Positions 23,514 through 35,293 are shown, counted from the stretch's first letter. The stretch is 64,000 bases of DNA from Tetrapyrgos nigripes (GCA_013368315.1 JAACJM010000007.1:186001-250000); one strand, 5' to 3'. Made by a program: numbers and translations. Notes: generated from the letters alone by a model not told the origin.

Positions 23514-24506
23514 TCATACAGACGTAGCGCTAGTACTATCACCCTGGCCACTTCGTATAAAGGCTCCAACTTCTACTGTAGATGTGGTCGTGATGAAGTG
23601 CTTCAAGTCGGAGTTGATCATCAATGAGTCCTGGTTGAAGACTCGAGCATAGGATGTTACTGCATTATTCTGCTCAGTGATGAGAGACTGTTCCGTCTCT
23701 ATCCTAGCACGCGCGTTTTCACGAAGCAGCAAGGAGTAGATATCGTCTCCTTGGAATCCCCGGAACCGATATGGGTAACACCGCACCAAGATCCTTTGCA
23801 GTCGTTGGAACGCCGTCCTAGCATCTTCGGTGTAGTCTGGGACCATAAAGACACCCAAGATCCCTAGGAGACAATAAGCCAGGTCTGGAGGCTTCGTCGT
23901 CTGTCTACCCGCACACCAAGTCATCCGTTCCTCTATGTTGACGTCCTCTATCGGGCTACTCCCATCCAGTACTGATCTGGGGATCCCCGTCAGACGGGAG
24001 ATGCTGTACTTTAGCTGAGCCTTGTCCCCGATTAGCTCCCAGTCCGCATTGAAGAAAACAACCTTGCGAGGGGCTAAAAGCTCCTGCAAACTCCATCCCC
24101 GCGTAAACCACTTGCTATGAGACCACAACCCAGCTTGGCTAGACTCATGCTTATACTTTGGGGTGTAGACGTCCACCAAATAAGCGTAGCAGACGGTGGA
24201 ATTGTGGTAATAGAAATACATGGAGTTGATATTCCTCGAAACTTCATCAGCGTTGTTCTGGTTGATGCAGCAAGTATCGATCCAGATATAATTATGACCA
24301 TCAAGGAAAGCTTGCTTGCAAGCCCCTCTGATTCTCCGGTATCCCAATTTCTTCCTCGTCTCCGGCTGAAGTTCCAAGAAATCCTCATATTGCACTTCCT
24401 GGTCCCGGAACCATCTATGCGAAAGAATGGCGTAGGCAGGGATGTGCTCATTCTCTGTGAAGTCTACAAGCTTGCAGGTGCGCGTATCTATGAGTCGTAG
24501 GGGGTG
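23514..24506 (-). CDS. HET (heterokaryon incompatibility) domain, apparently last exon of a fusion gene
   Basis: The exon reads PLRLIDTRTCKLVDF, AYAILSHRWF, IWIDTCCINQ, STVCYAYLVDV, WFTRGWSLQELLAPRKVVFF and DLAYCLLGILGVFMVPDYTEDA, the standard series of HET-domain motifs. It covers about 330 residues and ends in a short divergent tail. HET proteins trigger cell death or growth arrest upon non-self fusion in fungi (family knowledge). There is no ATG ahead of RLIDT in this frame, and a TAG directly precedes the exon, so it must be spliced to an upstream exon. A consensus donor at 24567 joins it in phase to the PH-domain exon 24764-24568, with a 61-bp intron. A paralogue lies at 26761-27902. Confidence 0.8.
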   Translation of the reverse strand, partial: HPLRLIDTRTCKLVDFTENEHIPAYAILSHRWFRDQEVQYEDFLELQPETRKKLGYRRIRGACKQAFLDGHNYIWIDTCCINQNNADEVSRNINSMYFYYHNSTVCYAYLVDVYTPKYKHESSQAGLWSHSKWFTRGWSLQELLAPRKVVFFNADWELIGDKAQLKYSISRLTGIPRSVLDGSSPIEDVNIEERMTWCAGRQTTKPPDLAYCLLGILGVFMVPDYTEDARTAFQRLQRILVRCYPYRFRGFQGDDIYSLLLRENARARIETEQSLITEQNNAVTSYARVFNQDSLMINSDLKHFITTTSTVEVGAFIRSGQGDSTSATSV

Positions 24507-24567
24507 CTATTTGTCGAGGAAAAGTAAGAAATGAGGATCATCATAACGGTGAGGGAATAGTCGTCAC

Positions 24568-25786
24568 CTTGGCCGAAGTGGAAGTATCTTCATCCCCGGT
24601 CGTCCGCCTCCCTGCTCCATCCACTTTCAATGCATCGTGTTGCATGATCTCTTCACCTAGTTTCACAATCATAGATTGCCATTGTCGACACTGATCTTTG
24701 GAACGGCAATGTATAGTGATATGTCGCTCGCTGCCCGATCCACCTAAAAACTGCACATCAAGAGCTACAGAAAATGGCATAGTATCAGATAAGATAGCGA
24801 TTGCTCAGATTGAGACTTACAGGTATTGTTATTATTACTGTTATATCCATCTGGAGATTGTACGGCAACCCCAGTAACGTTAGCGAGGAATATCCTGTAT
24901 TTGATTCAGAGCAGAGGCGCTGGTGATGTTGAAGTGTCGCCTTTCCAATCCTTCGCTTTGCAACAGAGAATGACTTTCTCGAACATGTAGAAATAGTATG
25001 TCTGGAGAACGTCATGCAGTATCAGTTGGCCAGACTTTTCTAGAGGATATCCCTTCCAGTCATCTACCCTGGATGCGAGGTCCTTCACCGTCTGCTTGTT
25101 CACGGTCTGACGTTGAGATTTATCAGCGAAGACAATATCTAAGCTTTGCGTACTTTCTTCGTTGACTGGGTGATCAGCAAGTTCAGAATGCGTGAAGATG
25201 GGAGGATGAATGGGATACGACTCGGAGTCGGGTGGAGTAGAGTTGGAGCCGCCTGCAGTCAAGGAAGCATCCTCAAATGCGCTTGGAGGAAGATGGTCAA
25301 TGACCTTCATGGTCTGAATAACCTTGACGAACCCGTCCGTTGACTCACGACTCCACAAGTCAGTGAGAGTGAACAGCACACATCCGGGTATCTTCTAAGC
25401 AAAGTCGTCTCTTCGGATTCGCATGAGTAAGAGGTATATAGCGCGGACCTTTATACTGTCAGGAATTAAAGTAGGAATGGAGTGAGATTCTGCGAGTCTG
25501 GCATAAACGGGGAATAACTGATTTTATTGAAGCCCTTCTCCTCGGGAAGTTGGTCAAAAATGTGACATAGGAGAAAACCGAGGGCGAAGAGGTCCCAGAG
25601 CTCGATGAAGGGCTCTGTAGGGCCAGACTGAGTAGACTTGTTGACAACGAGTCGGGAGTATTTGGAGAAACCACGTAAACATTGGAGACGAGATCTGAGC
25701 TGGGAGCACTCTTCGTGGAGGGAGGTGATCGTAGTATGTGCAAGAGAAGTATGGTTGTCGACGATGATATCCGCGGTCGAGAACAT
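24568..25786 (-). pseudogene. DH-less Cdc24-like CH-PH module, 5' part of a putative CH-PH-HET fusion
   Basis: From the ATG at 25786 the frame reads the N-terminal CH-like domain of Cdc24 (LHEECSQLRSRLQCLRGFSK, PFIELWDLFALGFLLCHIFD, then LFTLTDLWSRES). It passes directly to the DH-PH linker (TVKDLASRVDDWKGYPLEKS) and the PH domain (YFYMFEKVILCCKAKDW; ERHITIHCRSKDQCRQWQSM). The catalytic DH domain is missing. Two stops break the frame: TAG at 25397-25395 (paralogue has Gln) and TGA at 24908-24906 (paralogue has Arg). There is also a frame jump near 25460-25500. Everything else, including a 24820-24765 intron, stays in phase up to the HET exon. The sequence reads as a recently damaged gene, unless splicing or recoding removes the stops. 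Confidence 0.65.
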
Positions 25787-26159
25787 GATGGATGATGAAA
25801 ACGTCGCACTCGTGCAGTCAACCTTTTAAGTGATAGCACAGCAAAATGTTTTCTGAAAGATATGTCAAAAGCAAACGTTATCGAGCAACGAGCTTGTGAG
25901 CCGTTGAGTCAGCCTAGGGGAGACAAAACCATCACCAATGTTACTCACAGAACTGCTGTACTTAGTGAGCGCTAGCAAGCACTTGACCATATCTTCATTG
26001 AGCACTTAATCAAAACCCACTCATTCATCGTTCATAGGTAGCTTGATTCTAAAGACTAACAGTGACGAGATGACTGTAAGTGCAGAGAAAAGCACGATTA
26101 GCAGCGAAGTCAGAGAGGAAAACTAGAAGGCTCACCACCACGCTCCGCCCGCGGTCAAT

Positions 26160-26520
26160 CACAAAGCGACGAATCCCTCTTTTTGGACTGGAAAAGAGTT
26201 GCATGAGCAGCTGCGTCGGAGAAAAAGATCTCGGAGCTGGTTACCCTTTCTAGAAATGACCCCACCGTTGTTCGACCCATGATGGATGAGAGCTCACCTG
26301 ACAGTATTCTCAAAAGTGAAGATAGCCGCACTTTGCTGGGAACTGGCGGGCTTGTCGATGGGGAGGATAAAGGTGTCTTGGTCAATTGCTCCTGGGGAAG
26401 ACTGATGATCTCTGGAAAAGGTCAACACCAGTGATAAGACGTGGTTAGAGAAGAACAGAGTACATACCTGGAAAGCTTTGATATCCTGCACATATCTCTC
26501 AATGAGCTTTTTTTAGCATT
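26160..26520 (-). pseudogene. relic of a Cdc24-type DH (RhoGEF) domain
   Basis: A small exon reads KLIERYVQDIKAFQ and ends in a GTATGT donor. It matches the DH start TERKYVQDLELLQ of the gene at 33529, including the intron position. Further on the same strand, HPSWVEQRWGHF followed by a stop matches LPWVEQRWGQAFLER of that gene. Between them lies diverged sequence. The frames do not join and a TAG interrupts the last piece, so this is a decayed DH fragment. It sits upstream of the CH-PH module on the same strand. Confidence 0.6.
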
Positions 26521-26760
26521 GATGGTCATCCCTGACATGTACAGATGAGGGTAACCGAAGGAATCGAAGTGCATCACCGGGATACCAACTATGAAGCTCC
26601 AAATCTTATAAAAGTTCAGCGGTGATGGTGCTTGGATGATGGCAACGCGTCGATTTCATGGGGTACAGTGACGTAGGAGCCTGAGGAGGGCTAGGTCCTA
26701 GGTCGACGTCCAAGACAAACAATAATATTTGCAGACTTAGAACTACACTGAACTTACAGA

Positions 26761-27902
26761 CTATTCTGGCCCAAGTCCAGCTAAAGCCAGTTTATGCCGT
26801 AAATCTACTAGAATAACGGGTTCCTGAACAAATGGTCCCACTTCTACACTACAGGTGGTGGTGACAAAATGCTTCGAGTCAGGATGGAGTAGAGATATAG
26901 AATCGTAATCGTTTGGGGAAGAATAGGACACAACTGCATTATTTTCAGGACTAGGTGAACTATCTGACCCTGTCCCTATCCAAGAACGCGCATTTTTACG
27001 AAGCAGCATAGCGTAGATATCATCTCCTCGAAACTCCAGGAAACGGTCTGGGTACGACTGCACAAGTACCTTCTGCAGTCGCTGAAGGGCCGTCCTAGCG
27101 TCTTCGGTGTAATCCGGGGTCATGGAGACACCCAAGATCCCCAGGAGACAATACGCCAGGTCTGGAGGTTTCGTTGTCCGCCTGCCCGCACACCAAGCCA
27201 TGCGTTCTTGTAAATCGATGTCTTCCATCGAGCTACTCCCATCGAGAACTGATGAAGGGATTCCAGTGAGACGAGAGATAGGGAATTTTAGCTGGTCTTT
27301 GTCTCCAACGAACTCCCAGCGTGCATTGAAGAAAACGACTTTGCGAGGAGCTAAAAGCTCCTGCAAAGTCCATCCTCTACCAAACCATCCGCTGTCGGAC
27401 CACGCCCCAGCTTTACTGAATCCATATTTTGGTGTGTAGACGTCAGACAAGTAAGTATAGCAGACCGTGGAATTCCGATAATAGGAATACATCGAGTTGA
27501 TATTCCTTGCAACATCGTCTGAGTCGTCTTGGTCCAGGCAGCAGGTGTCAATCCAAATGAAATGATGCCCGTCAAGGGAAGCTTGCTTGCAAGCGCCTTT
27601 TATCTTTCGGTATCCCGATTTCTTCTTCGTCTTCGATAGAAGCTCCAAAAAGTCGCGATAGTTCACTTCTTCGTCGTGCACCCATCTATGTGAAAGAATG
27701 ACGTAGGGAGGGATGGTATCATCCTCGGTGAAATCCTTGAGTTTGCGGGTGTGGACATCTATGAGTCCAGCGGCCTCTGTAAAGAAAACGTCAGAAATGA
27801 GCGAATCACGCCCACTTCTTGTAAAGCAATTCTTACCTTGGCTGTCCTAAAGCAGTAATTCATAGAGACATGGGCGCGGTTGTTGTTAAGGTTAGCATCC
27901 AT
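26761..27902 (-). CDS. HET-domain protein
   Basis: Two exons, 27902-27837 and 27774-26761, give about 360 aa. The short first exon (MDANLNNN...FRTAK) joins at a Lys codon to AAGLIDVHTRKLKDF, the same junction as in the PH-HET fusion. HET motifs follow in order: YVILSHRWV, IWIDTCCLDQ, STVCYTYLSDV, WFGRGWTLQELLAPRKVVFF, LQERMAWCAGRRTTKPPDLA and LLGILGVSMTPDYTEDA. The protein ends soon after, with no repeat domain, as in many small basidiomycete HET proteins. About 70% of residues agree by eye with the HET exon at 23514-24506, so the two are local duplicates. It looks intact. Confidence 0.82.
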
Positions 27903-30800
27903 GGCCGCGGGGAAGACGATTGTCCGCTTTCAGAAGAACATGAGCTGGAGAAATACCACAACCACCTGTTCCATAAAAAGCACTGTCAAAAATCTGCTCC
28001 ATAAAGAGCACCGTTAATTTGTTGAAGCTCACCAGTTACGAGCAGTTTGCATAGCTTCCTCTAACCTCCCTGTTCCGCACCCGATACGCACCACATATAA
28101 GCCATGAATTCCAACCAATTTTGATGTCACTGATGCTTCATCCCGTCTTGAGTTCTCTCATCACATCGACGTGCCTCGGACGGGACGCTGGCTCAACCAT
28201 CTCAATGCGAGTGACCGGCTTATTTTTCACTTCCGGGTCTCCAAGACTTTGCTTCACTAGTTATAGCCAGAGGCAAGATCTACAGCGATAGCAACGTACT
28301 TGGAGGAGATTGTCATCAAAATCTGCGGACATATTGAAAGATCTCAGTAAGTAACGGTTTACGGGAATCCTCAACACACTCAACGACTTACGCATCAGAC
28401 TTGCCAACTTGAAACAGTTGTTCCGAAAGTCTACATTGGCCGCTTTTCGCTCCAATTTAGCAATTGGTACTACGCATCCTATTGAGCGAACTTATGGTAT
28501 GTCGTCTTGACGGAGTTGAGGCAGGAAGAGTGGTTGAAGTTTGAAGGAAGTCACGGCTTTTACCGACGTCCTCTATTTAGTATTGGGATCTAAGTATTCC
28601 ATGGCGGCCCAGACCGTGCTTTAGCCAACGCAGCCTCTTAAGACTAACGCTCGCTGCATACTTAAAACTGTGATCCACTTGGTAATAATTATCTGATACT
28701 GATTTGAAGCGCTGAAGGTAACGCAATGTACATACAGGGCCTAGGCCCGTAGTAGTCCTCTCCGACGCCTCTCCGACAACCCGCCGAGAGGAACGACGGT
28801 CAAACGCTTCACTCTAGAAAGAAAAAGATACACATACCAAAAAATCGTTCGGTTTTTGCGAGAGAGAGAGAGAGAAATTTATTGCACGGCATGGTCCACG
28901 GGTTGAACGCCGGTTTCCAGGAGGCACACGCTTATTAGCGTTCCCAGGACCGCCGTAGGGCAGGTAAGAGACGAGCTGGCGGCTTCTACATCCGTCGTAG
29001 ATACGACCACCTTTGACTTCTATGTACAGGTGTAACTACGCTACGGGCTACTAACGATTGGCACGGGGGACGTTCGGTATACAATAATCGGGGTGAACAT
29101 ATAATTTAGATTGTTCAAATACAAGTTTCAGGACTTCGAAAAACAACAAGAAGACCACTCTCCCAATTTGTTAACGACGTCGGAGCAATTCTAAACCAGT
29201 AGTCAGGTTCTTCTCTCCTCCAGAAAAACTGCTTCAGGTCTGGATCGTCGTGACTCGTGAGGACAAACTCTGGCTTGACAGAGGCAAAAAATTGTGTAGG
29301 TAAAGTGTCGATGGACGATATGGAGGAACATGCTCAACCCAGGGACGAGAACAACTCAGAGGTATGATTTTGCAGCGGGAATTTGTTCAGAGGCGCCGGA
29401 CAACATTGGATATGGGGATAAAGTAGTACTGAAGTGGTTGCTACAGCTATTGGTCTGAGGAATTCGCTTCCTTGAGGCTTGGCAACGTTGAAAACGTATC
29501 ATCAGGTAATGATTCACCGAAGCGGATTCAAAAAAGAGTGCACGCTGGGTCAAGTAGGCTCACTCGTTCCCTATGTATCTTCTCAGATGCTGCACGTTCC
29601 CTGCGTTTCTTCGGGTCGTTCCTAGGCTAAAATTGACAATCTGATCAGTACGAGCATCCAAAGGAAAGAAAACGCACATACGTGATGAAGGCGACATCCC
29701 ATGTCCAAATCTTTCAACCGAGTTTCTCGAAATCGATCTTCTGCTCGTCCTTCCCGACGAGAAGCTTTCGAAGATCTAAGGTGCGAGGATGCTAGAGGTT
29801 CATTAAGGTCCCGATGATGAATGCAGGTTTCCTATAGACGACATGATTACGTAGAACAAGAGTGACGCAAAGGGTGACTTTCTCTCAGCTTTCTCACTTT
29901 CTCTCATGTCCAAGTCCCGTCTGCTGTCGTACTCGCCTCTCGGTAACCGTGTCAAAATCGTACTGGGTCTCTTCAAAGTTTGAACAGGTTGCGGTAAACT
30001 CTTCATGCAACGAGCTATGCCTTTGACTACTCTTCAAAATTCCATCGCAAGTTGATTCGCGTTGTTTAATTGATGATCAGTATGCCCAGGCTGTACGACG
30101 CACCAAATCACTTCAGTCTGCTCTACTTCTAGTTCTGTTCGGATCGTCCAGAGTAGTGTCAGGGGGATGGGGAAGGGTAGCGAAGATTGGTATGAGATTG
30201 GTTCCGGTCCCTGTCTGTTGCGCTGTTCGGTAGTGTTCGGTCTAACTTACTCTAAGGATAGATTCTCCGGATGCTTCTTCATGTCGCGAAGATGATACAA
30301 TGTGAGCCTTATAATCCGCTTCTAGGACATCTCTTCGAGGAGGAAGCTAGGGGCCGTGTGCAGCAAGTCTTCTCAAATGTCTATATTCAAATAGCTCAGG
30401 TTCAACTCTGCCATAAAGACCGTTTTGATTGGATAGGATCTAAACGCCTGCTTTCCTGAAGGCACATGGGTATAACCAGGAACGAAAGTTGTCAGTACAC
30501 CATCCAGCATCACGAGTACGCGTCCCTTGTGCCCTTGCTTACGGCAATAGCAAATTTGCAAGCACAATGTCCTTTGTATGTCACCTCAGCACGTTGCGGC
30601 ACGGAGATACACAAGCAAAATGTCGCTGGTAAAGTCACCTATAATGAATTTTCCGAGTTCCTGGCACGCTAGCCTTTTAGGGTCAAGTAGGTCAAGTCCA
30701 GACGGATATAGAGATCCGTTGTCGAAGAAGTGCATGCTTCTAGATCTTTGCAAGCATATAAATAATAGGATGCTCTTGACGAGTCATCTTCACCCCCACC
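27903..30800. other. long gene-poor stretch
   Basis: Almost 3 kb without a gene I can support. A minus-strand exon-like piece at 28455-28370 (VPIAKLERKAANVDFRNNCF, then a GTAAGT donor) may be a remnant of another gene, but I could not place it in a family. A short (GA)n tract lies at about 28860-28875. A GC-richer block at 28740-29080 differs in texture from its surroundings and might be repeat-derived, but I saw no terminal repeats. Confidence 0.35.
30757..30764 (+). promoter_or_regulatory. TATA-like box of the GH5 gene
   Basis: The sequence TATAAATA starts 44 nt upstream of the GH5 start codon. This is a position-based inference; it implies a very short leader. Confidence 0.4.
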
Positions 30801-33026
30801 ATGCGCTCCGTCTTCTCTGTGGCAGCCGGGCTTTCGTGTCTCTCTCTCGCTACGGCCACTGCAATCATTCCTGACAAGATCTACGGTGTCAACTTGGGTT
30901 CATGGTGAGATTATTACTTTTTCTCTGCATCCTTTTGCTGAGATCCGGTATGTATGAAGGCTTCTTCTGGAAAGCTGGATGTTACCTGGAGAGTGGCTGC
31001 AAATGGGAGGAGAGCAATGTAATCCGTGTTCTTCCTGCATCGCGACAGAATTGTACGTCATTGCTTCGTATGCGACAACGTCCACGATGTCTGACTCTGG
31101 TGATGATTTTTAGCGCTTTTGCACAGGCATACCCAGATACCGTGGATCAGAAATTCGAAGAGCATTGGTAACGAACCTTATCATACTCCAGCCTCGATTT
31201 CTTGTTCATTCCGCGGATTAGGAACACCTGGTTCACAGGAGACGATGTTAATCAGCTCAAGGATCTAGGTATCAACACCGCCCGAATTCCTGTGAGTGTT
31301 GTACTTTGGTGGTCTTGATTCTGAACTCAGTTATTGCAGCTCGGGTACTGGATTATTGAGCCATTGGTTGATCGCAAGACGGAATTCTACCCTCGAGGCG
31401 GTATACATCAGCTCGTGAGTGATGACGGATACTGTCCAACAAAGCCATTCCGTTAACTCATTTAATGCATTAGCGTCGCGGCCTTAAGCAGCTCAAGGAT
31501 GCCGGAATCGTCGCTATCTTGGATCACCATGCTCTTCCCGGTGTAGCAGCCGACAATCAACAGTTTGCTGGACAGTGTACGAATACACCTCAGTTCTACG
31601 TGAGTTATTGATAACGATTATATGAAGGCGACGTTGATCTGTCATGAATAGACCGATTACAACTATAACCGTGCTTTGGTCTGGGCTGCTGTTATGACTG
31701 GGCTTTCTCATCTCCATCCCGACTTCTCGAGTGTATTTGCGATTGAAGCTGCCAATGAACCTTTAATGAACGCCACGCTAACACCTGGCTATGGAGATTG
31801 TATGTCATCTATAATATCCTGCTTTCCTCACACAAACTCATATCTTTCTCTTTTACAGACCAGAAGAAATTTGTCCAGACCGTCCGGGCTATGGAGAGTC
31901 TCTTGGGAATCCGTGCCAGAACACAAAACAGACGTGCATCAACGGATTCATCCGCTTCTTTCAATGCCACTGAGATATTTAATGGCGTGTCCCCAGCTAA
32001 TTGTCGGTTTACTGGCGAGATCTGCAAAGTGATCCTTGAAGCTCTTCCAATTCTCGTCGATGTGTCCCTCGAGGTGGGCGGGTTTGATTTGCACAGTGTA
32101 TTCGGACTGGCTGGGCAGCCTCAGCTTATGACCAAGTCAGTCTCTCGTCTTGCTCTAGCTTTCCGAATAGTTTACTAATTGTATTTTTTTTCCTTTCTTT
32201 TTCTTTCGTAACAGCTTTATGGATGTCAGCTGGCAGTCAGCTGGCCCCGCTGCCAATCCTGCGGATGCAGCTATGGGGCCTCAAGGCTACGATAACCACT
32301 TGTACTACGTGTGAGTTTCCTCTTCAACCTAACGTTTCATAGTTGACAGGCCTTGCGATTTAGCTTTGGGGTAAGATAGAGTTTGGCAAGCAATGGACCC
32401 GGTTATTGATAATTTTCATCTTCCAAGGGTGTCGCTGATCCTAATCCAAAGGCATATATGACCAGTATTTGCAGTAAGCTGTCTCTTCTTTGTATTCAAG
32501 TTATAGTCACTTACCAAGTCTCTAGATCTTCAACGTGTCCAAAACGCCCAGGCAAGCCGTAACATTCCTCTTTGGTTTGGAGGTGAGTTGAAAAAAGTAG
32601 AATTTGTTGCATTCCATAGAGGCTTATCGTATTGGCTGGATTCATTCAGAATGGGGTCTGCCCACGCAATTCTCGGCCACGGATGCATTCTTGAGGGATT
32701 GGGCCGACGCTCAAAAGTTGGCTTACACGAAGGGCGCTGGTTGGATTGTGAGTGGTTGTATCCGGATTTTCTTGGGAATAGTCTGGCTAACCATACGTGT
32801 ATAGTTCTGGAATTTCAAGGTTGAAATATCCGAGGAAGCCGGAGATCTTGCTAGAGAATGGTTGGTGTCGTCGTTTTGTCTCACCGAGTGGCTCATGGCC
32901 TAACTATTATTCCTTGCATCCTCTCGTTTTCACAGGTCATACATGGAAGGTGTCAAACGTGGTTATCTCACTCGCGATCCAGCAGCGCTCCATAACCCGA
33001 ACGTTTGCGATCCCTACATCAACTAA
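30801..33026 (+). CDS. secreted GH5 exo-1,3-beta-glucanase
   Basis: A many-intron gene. The ATG at 30801 opens a signal peptide (MRSVFSVAAGLSCLSLATA). The chain can be followed through the exons: IYGVNLGSW, ESWMLPGEWLQMGGEQC, AYPDTVDQKFEEHW, NTARIPLGYWIVEP, IVAILDHHALPGVAADNQ, AIEAANEP (acid/base Glu), HLYYVFGGVADP, LWFGEWGLPTQF (nucleophile Glu) and GAGWIFWNFKVEIS, ending NPNVCDPYIN. This is the fungal exo-beta-1,3-glucanase type of GH5, which trims cell-wall or external beta-glucan. A Cys-rich CNPCSSC segment follows the second exon start. All joints I checked keep the frame, and the gene looks intact. Confidence 0.88.
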
Positions 33027-33528
33027 TACTACAGCTGCTCCTTCCACTTGTTTGCATTCATTCTGTCTTTGAATTTTACGTTGGTCACTCGCCAGCTGCA
33101 GGGCTCACTCGACAGTCACGTCTTTACTTCTTGTTTAATTTAGACCACTCAATTTGTGTCACTTTTATTGTACAATGGTGGTTAATCGACGTTAATCCTT
33201 GGTGAATGCGTGATGTACTGTACTTTACAAATGAAGACTAGGGAGGCCCGCATCAAAGACGTGCTCCGAATCGGGAAAATCTATGTGGCCTGCTCTTTAT
33301 CTTCCTCTCACTTCCTGGTTCACCACATCGAGCTCTACAGCACTGAACAACTTAAGTACGTGCTGATCAGAATATTTTCGAAGCATTCCACGTCTGATGA
33401 ACGGACTTGGGCTTATGTACATAGCAACTTGAAATCGATCAACCTGGGCGCTCTTCACAACAATGCAATCCGATCCCTTTTAAGGGGCTACGTTAACCCG
33501 TAAGGCCTCAAACTTGGTGACTACCACC
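33027..33528. other. intergenic spacer
   Basis: 3' flank of the GH5 gene and upstream region of the DH-PH gene. An open frame at 33210-33503 has no recognisable content. In particular I find no CH-domain exon here, which a normal cdc24 gene would need upstream of its DH domain. Confidence 0.45.
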
Positions 33529-34833
33529 ATGTCTATGGTCTGGGATGACGCTAATGCACGAAGAGGCCTCATCGTTCGTGAACTAGTCGAGACTGAGCGT
33601 AAATATGTGCAGGATTTGGAACTGTTGCAGGTGCGTACTCTGTATCTTTCTCTAGGTCAGTATATGTCTTCTCATTACCCCCGGCATTGTTTAGCGGTAC
33701 GCATCAGCAGTTTTCCAGAGCAATATCATCGGCCAGGATGTCTTTGGCATCCTGTTTCCTAACATTGACAAGCTTGTCAATTTTCAACACAACTGTCTTT
33801 TCAAATTCGAAAGCATTGCTGAATTGCCTTGGGTGGAGCAACGATGGGGTCAAGCCTTTCTTGAGAGGGTGAGTTTTGTTCTATTTCACTCATGACGACT
33901 GCTCATGCAATGCTTCTCGGAAATTGCAGGAAGAGGAGTTCTTGGAGATATACGGACCTTTGTGCGCAAATTACCAGTCAGCTTCAGACCTAGTGATTGA
34001 CCACGCTCAGAGTTTGGCGGTGAGCCTGGTTGACCTTGCTTCTTGTCTTCGACGCTCATTGTGTCTCTCTTCAGGCTCTCAACCATATCATCATCGCTAG
34101 GAGCGAGCTTCCTGGCTTCATTATCAAACCTATTTCGCGTATCTGCAAGTATCCTCTGCTTCTCGATGTGAGTCTGCGAGTACTTCTCCAAATATCTGAC
34201 ATATATCTGGTTTCTCGACCCCAGTGTCTACTCAAGGCCTGCAATCTCGACGATTACCCATACTACGAAGAGCTCAAGGCTGGTTCAGACGCCCACAAAC
34301 GCGTCACCGACAAGGTCAACGAAATACAGCGTCAGACCGAAAACGAGCAGACGATAAAGGATCTCGTGTCAAGAGTTGAAGACTGGAAAGGCCATCAAGT
34401 CGAAGATTTTGGCCGACTTCTCCTCGACGACGTTTTCGTCGTCACCAAGTCTGATATCGACAGGGAATACAACGTGTTCCTGTTTGAGAAGATGTTCCTC
34501 TGTTGTAAGGAAGCACGTAATCCCGACGATGCAATCAACAAGAGGGCTGGGAGGGTCAGATCATCGGTATTGAAGAAACAATCCATGCAAACGAAGAAGA
34601 AATGTCCCCTTTTACTCAAAGGCCGTATCTTCCTTCGTAATGTCTTCAGAGTTGAGTCTCAGAATCCTCATACAAATTCTAGTGGTGAGTCGTTGGCACA
34701 TAATCTCGACTGAACATCGATGCTTACTTTTCCATTTCATCGGTCAGCTTCTTCTGCGTCGAATCAATACTCTCAATATCCCCTTTCTGTGTGGTGGAAA
34801 GGCGATAATGGAGAGGAATTCCTTACACTCTGA
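33529..34833 (+). CDS. Cdc24-like RhoGEF lacking the CH domain (DH-PH), with truncated PH
   Basis: The ATG at 33529 begins MSMVWDDANARRG, then the DH domain: ELVETERKYVQDLELLQ, IIGQDVFGILFPNI, LPWVEQRWGQAFLER, LPGFIIKPISRICKYPLLLD (the conserved GEF helix) and YYEELKAGSDAHKRV. The PH domain follows (FEKMFLCCKE; CPLLLKGRIFLRNVFRVES; YPLSVWWKGDNGEEFLTL). At 34831-34833 an in-frame TGA stands where relatives have an Arg codon, and the PH C-terminal helix continues in frame behind it (HEQRARWESVLVQLVSEAGR, to about 34907). The DH core is complete, so exchange activity on a Cdc42-type GTPase is possible. The protein lacks the CH-like and PB1 regions of true Cdc24. Whether the stop inactivates it is open. 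Confidence 0.72.
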
Positions 34834-35293
34834 TATCGTAACCATGAGCAGCGAGCAAGATGGGAATCAGTGCTTGTGCAGTTGGTTTCAGAGGCTGGAC
34901 GGCACAAAGGTTCAGAAAGTGCATGATACCGGGTATACTATTGCCTGATTTTTTTGGTCTTGTCGTTGGCCCTGTTCTTACCTCCACTGTACCTCCCCTT
35001 TAGTACCCGTGAAACAAAGCCGGTATTTCAGTCTTCTTGACCCGTCGTGGCACGTCTACGTCTTGCGATAGATTTGAAGACAACATCAGATGATATCAAA
35101 GCTGTGGCGATTGCTGGTTAGGGTGTGCTGATTGCTGTACTTAATTGGTGAGCGATGCTTTGATGATCATCTGGCTCAAGCGCTCAAGGACAGCTACATA
35201 TGTAAAAGGGACAGATTGCTGTGCTTGTTGCTAGTACGACTTCAGCGCTGAAAGGACCACTGCACGAGGGCAAGCACTCTCACACCGTTCATC

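Noticed and set aside
28860..28875. (GA)n tract as a possible CRISPR-like or satellite array
   Set aside because: It is a simple microsatellite of few units. No repeat-spacer structure is present, and CRISPR arrays are not expected in a fungal nuclear genome.
28740..29080. possible LTR or transposon end in the gene-poor stretch
   Set aside because: Texture differs from the flanks, but I found no terminal repeat, target duplication or transposase/polymerase motif.
29701..29820. short plus-strand frame starting MSKSFNRVSRNRSS
   Set aside because: Only 38 codons, basic low-complexity sequence, no context that supports a gene.
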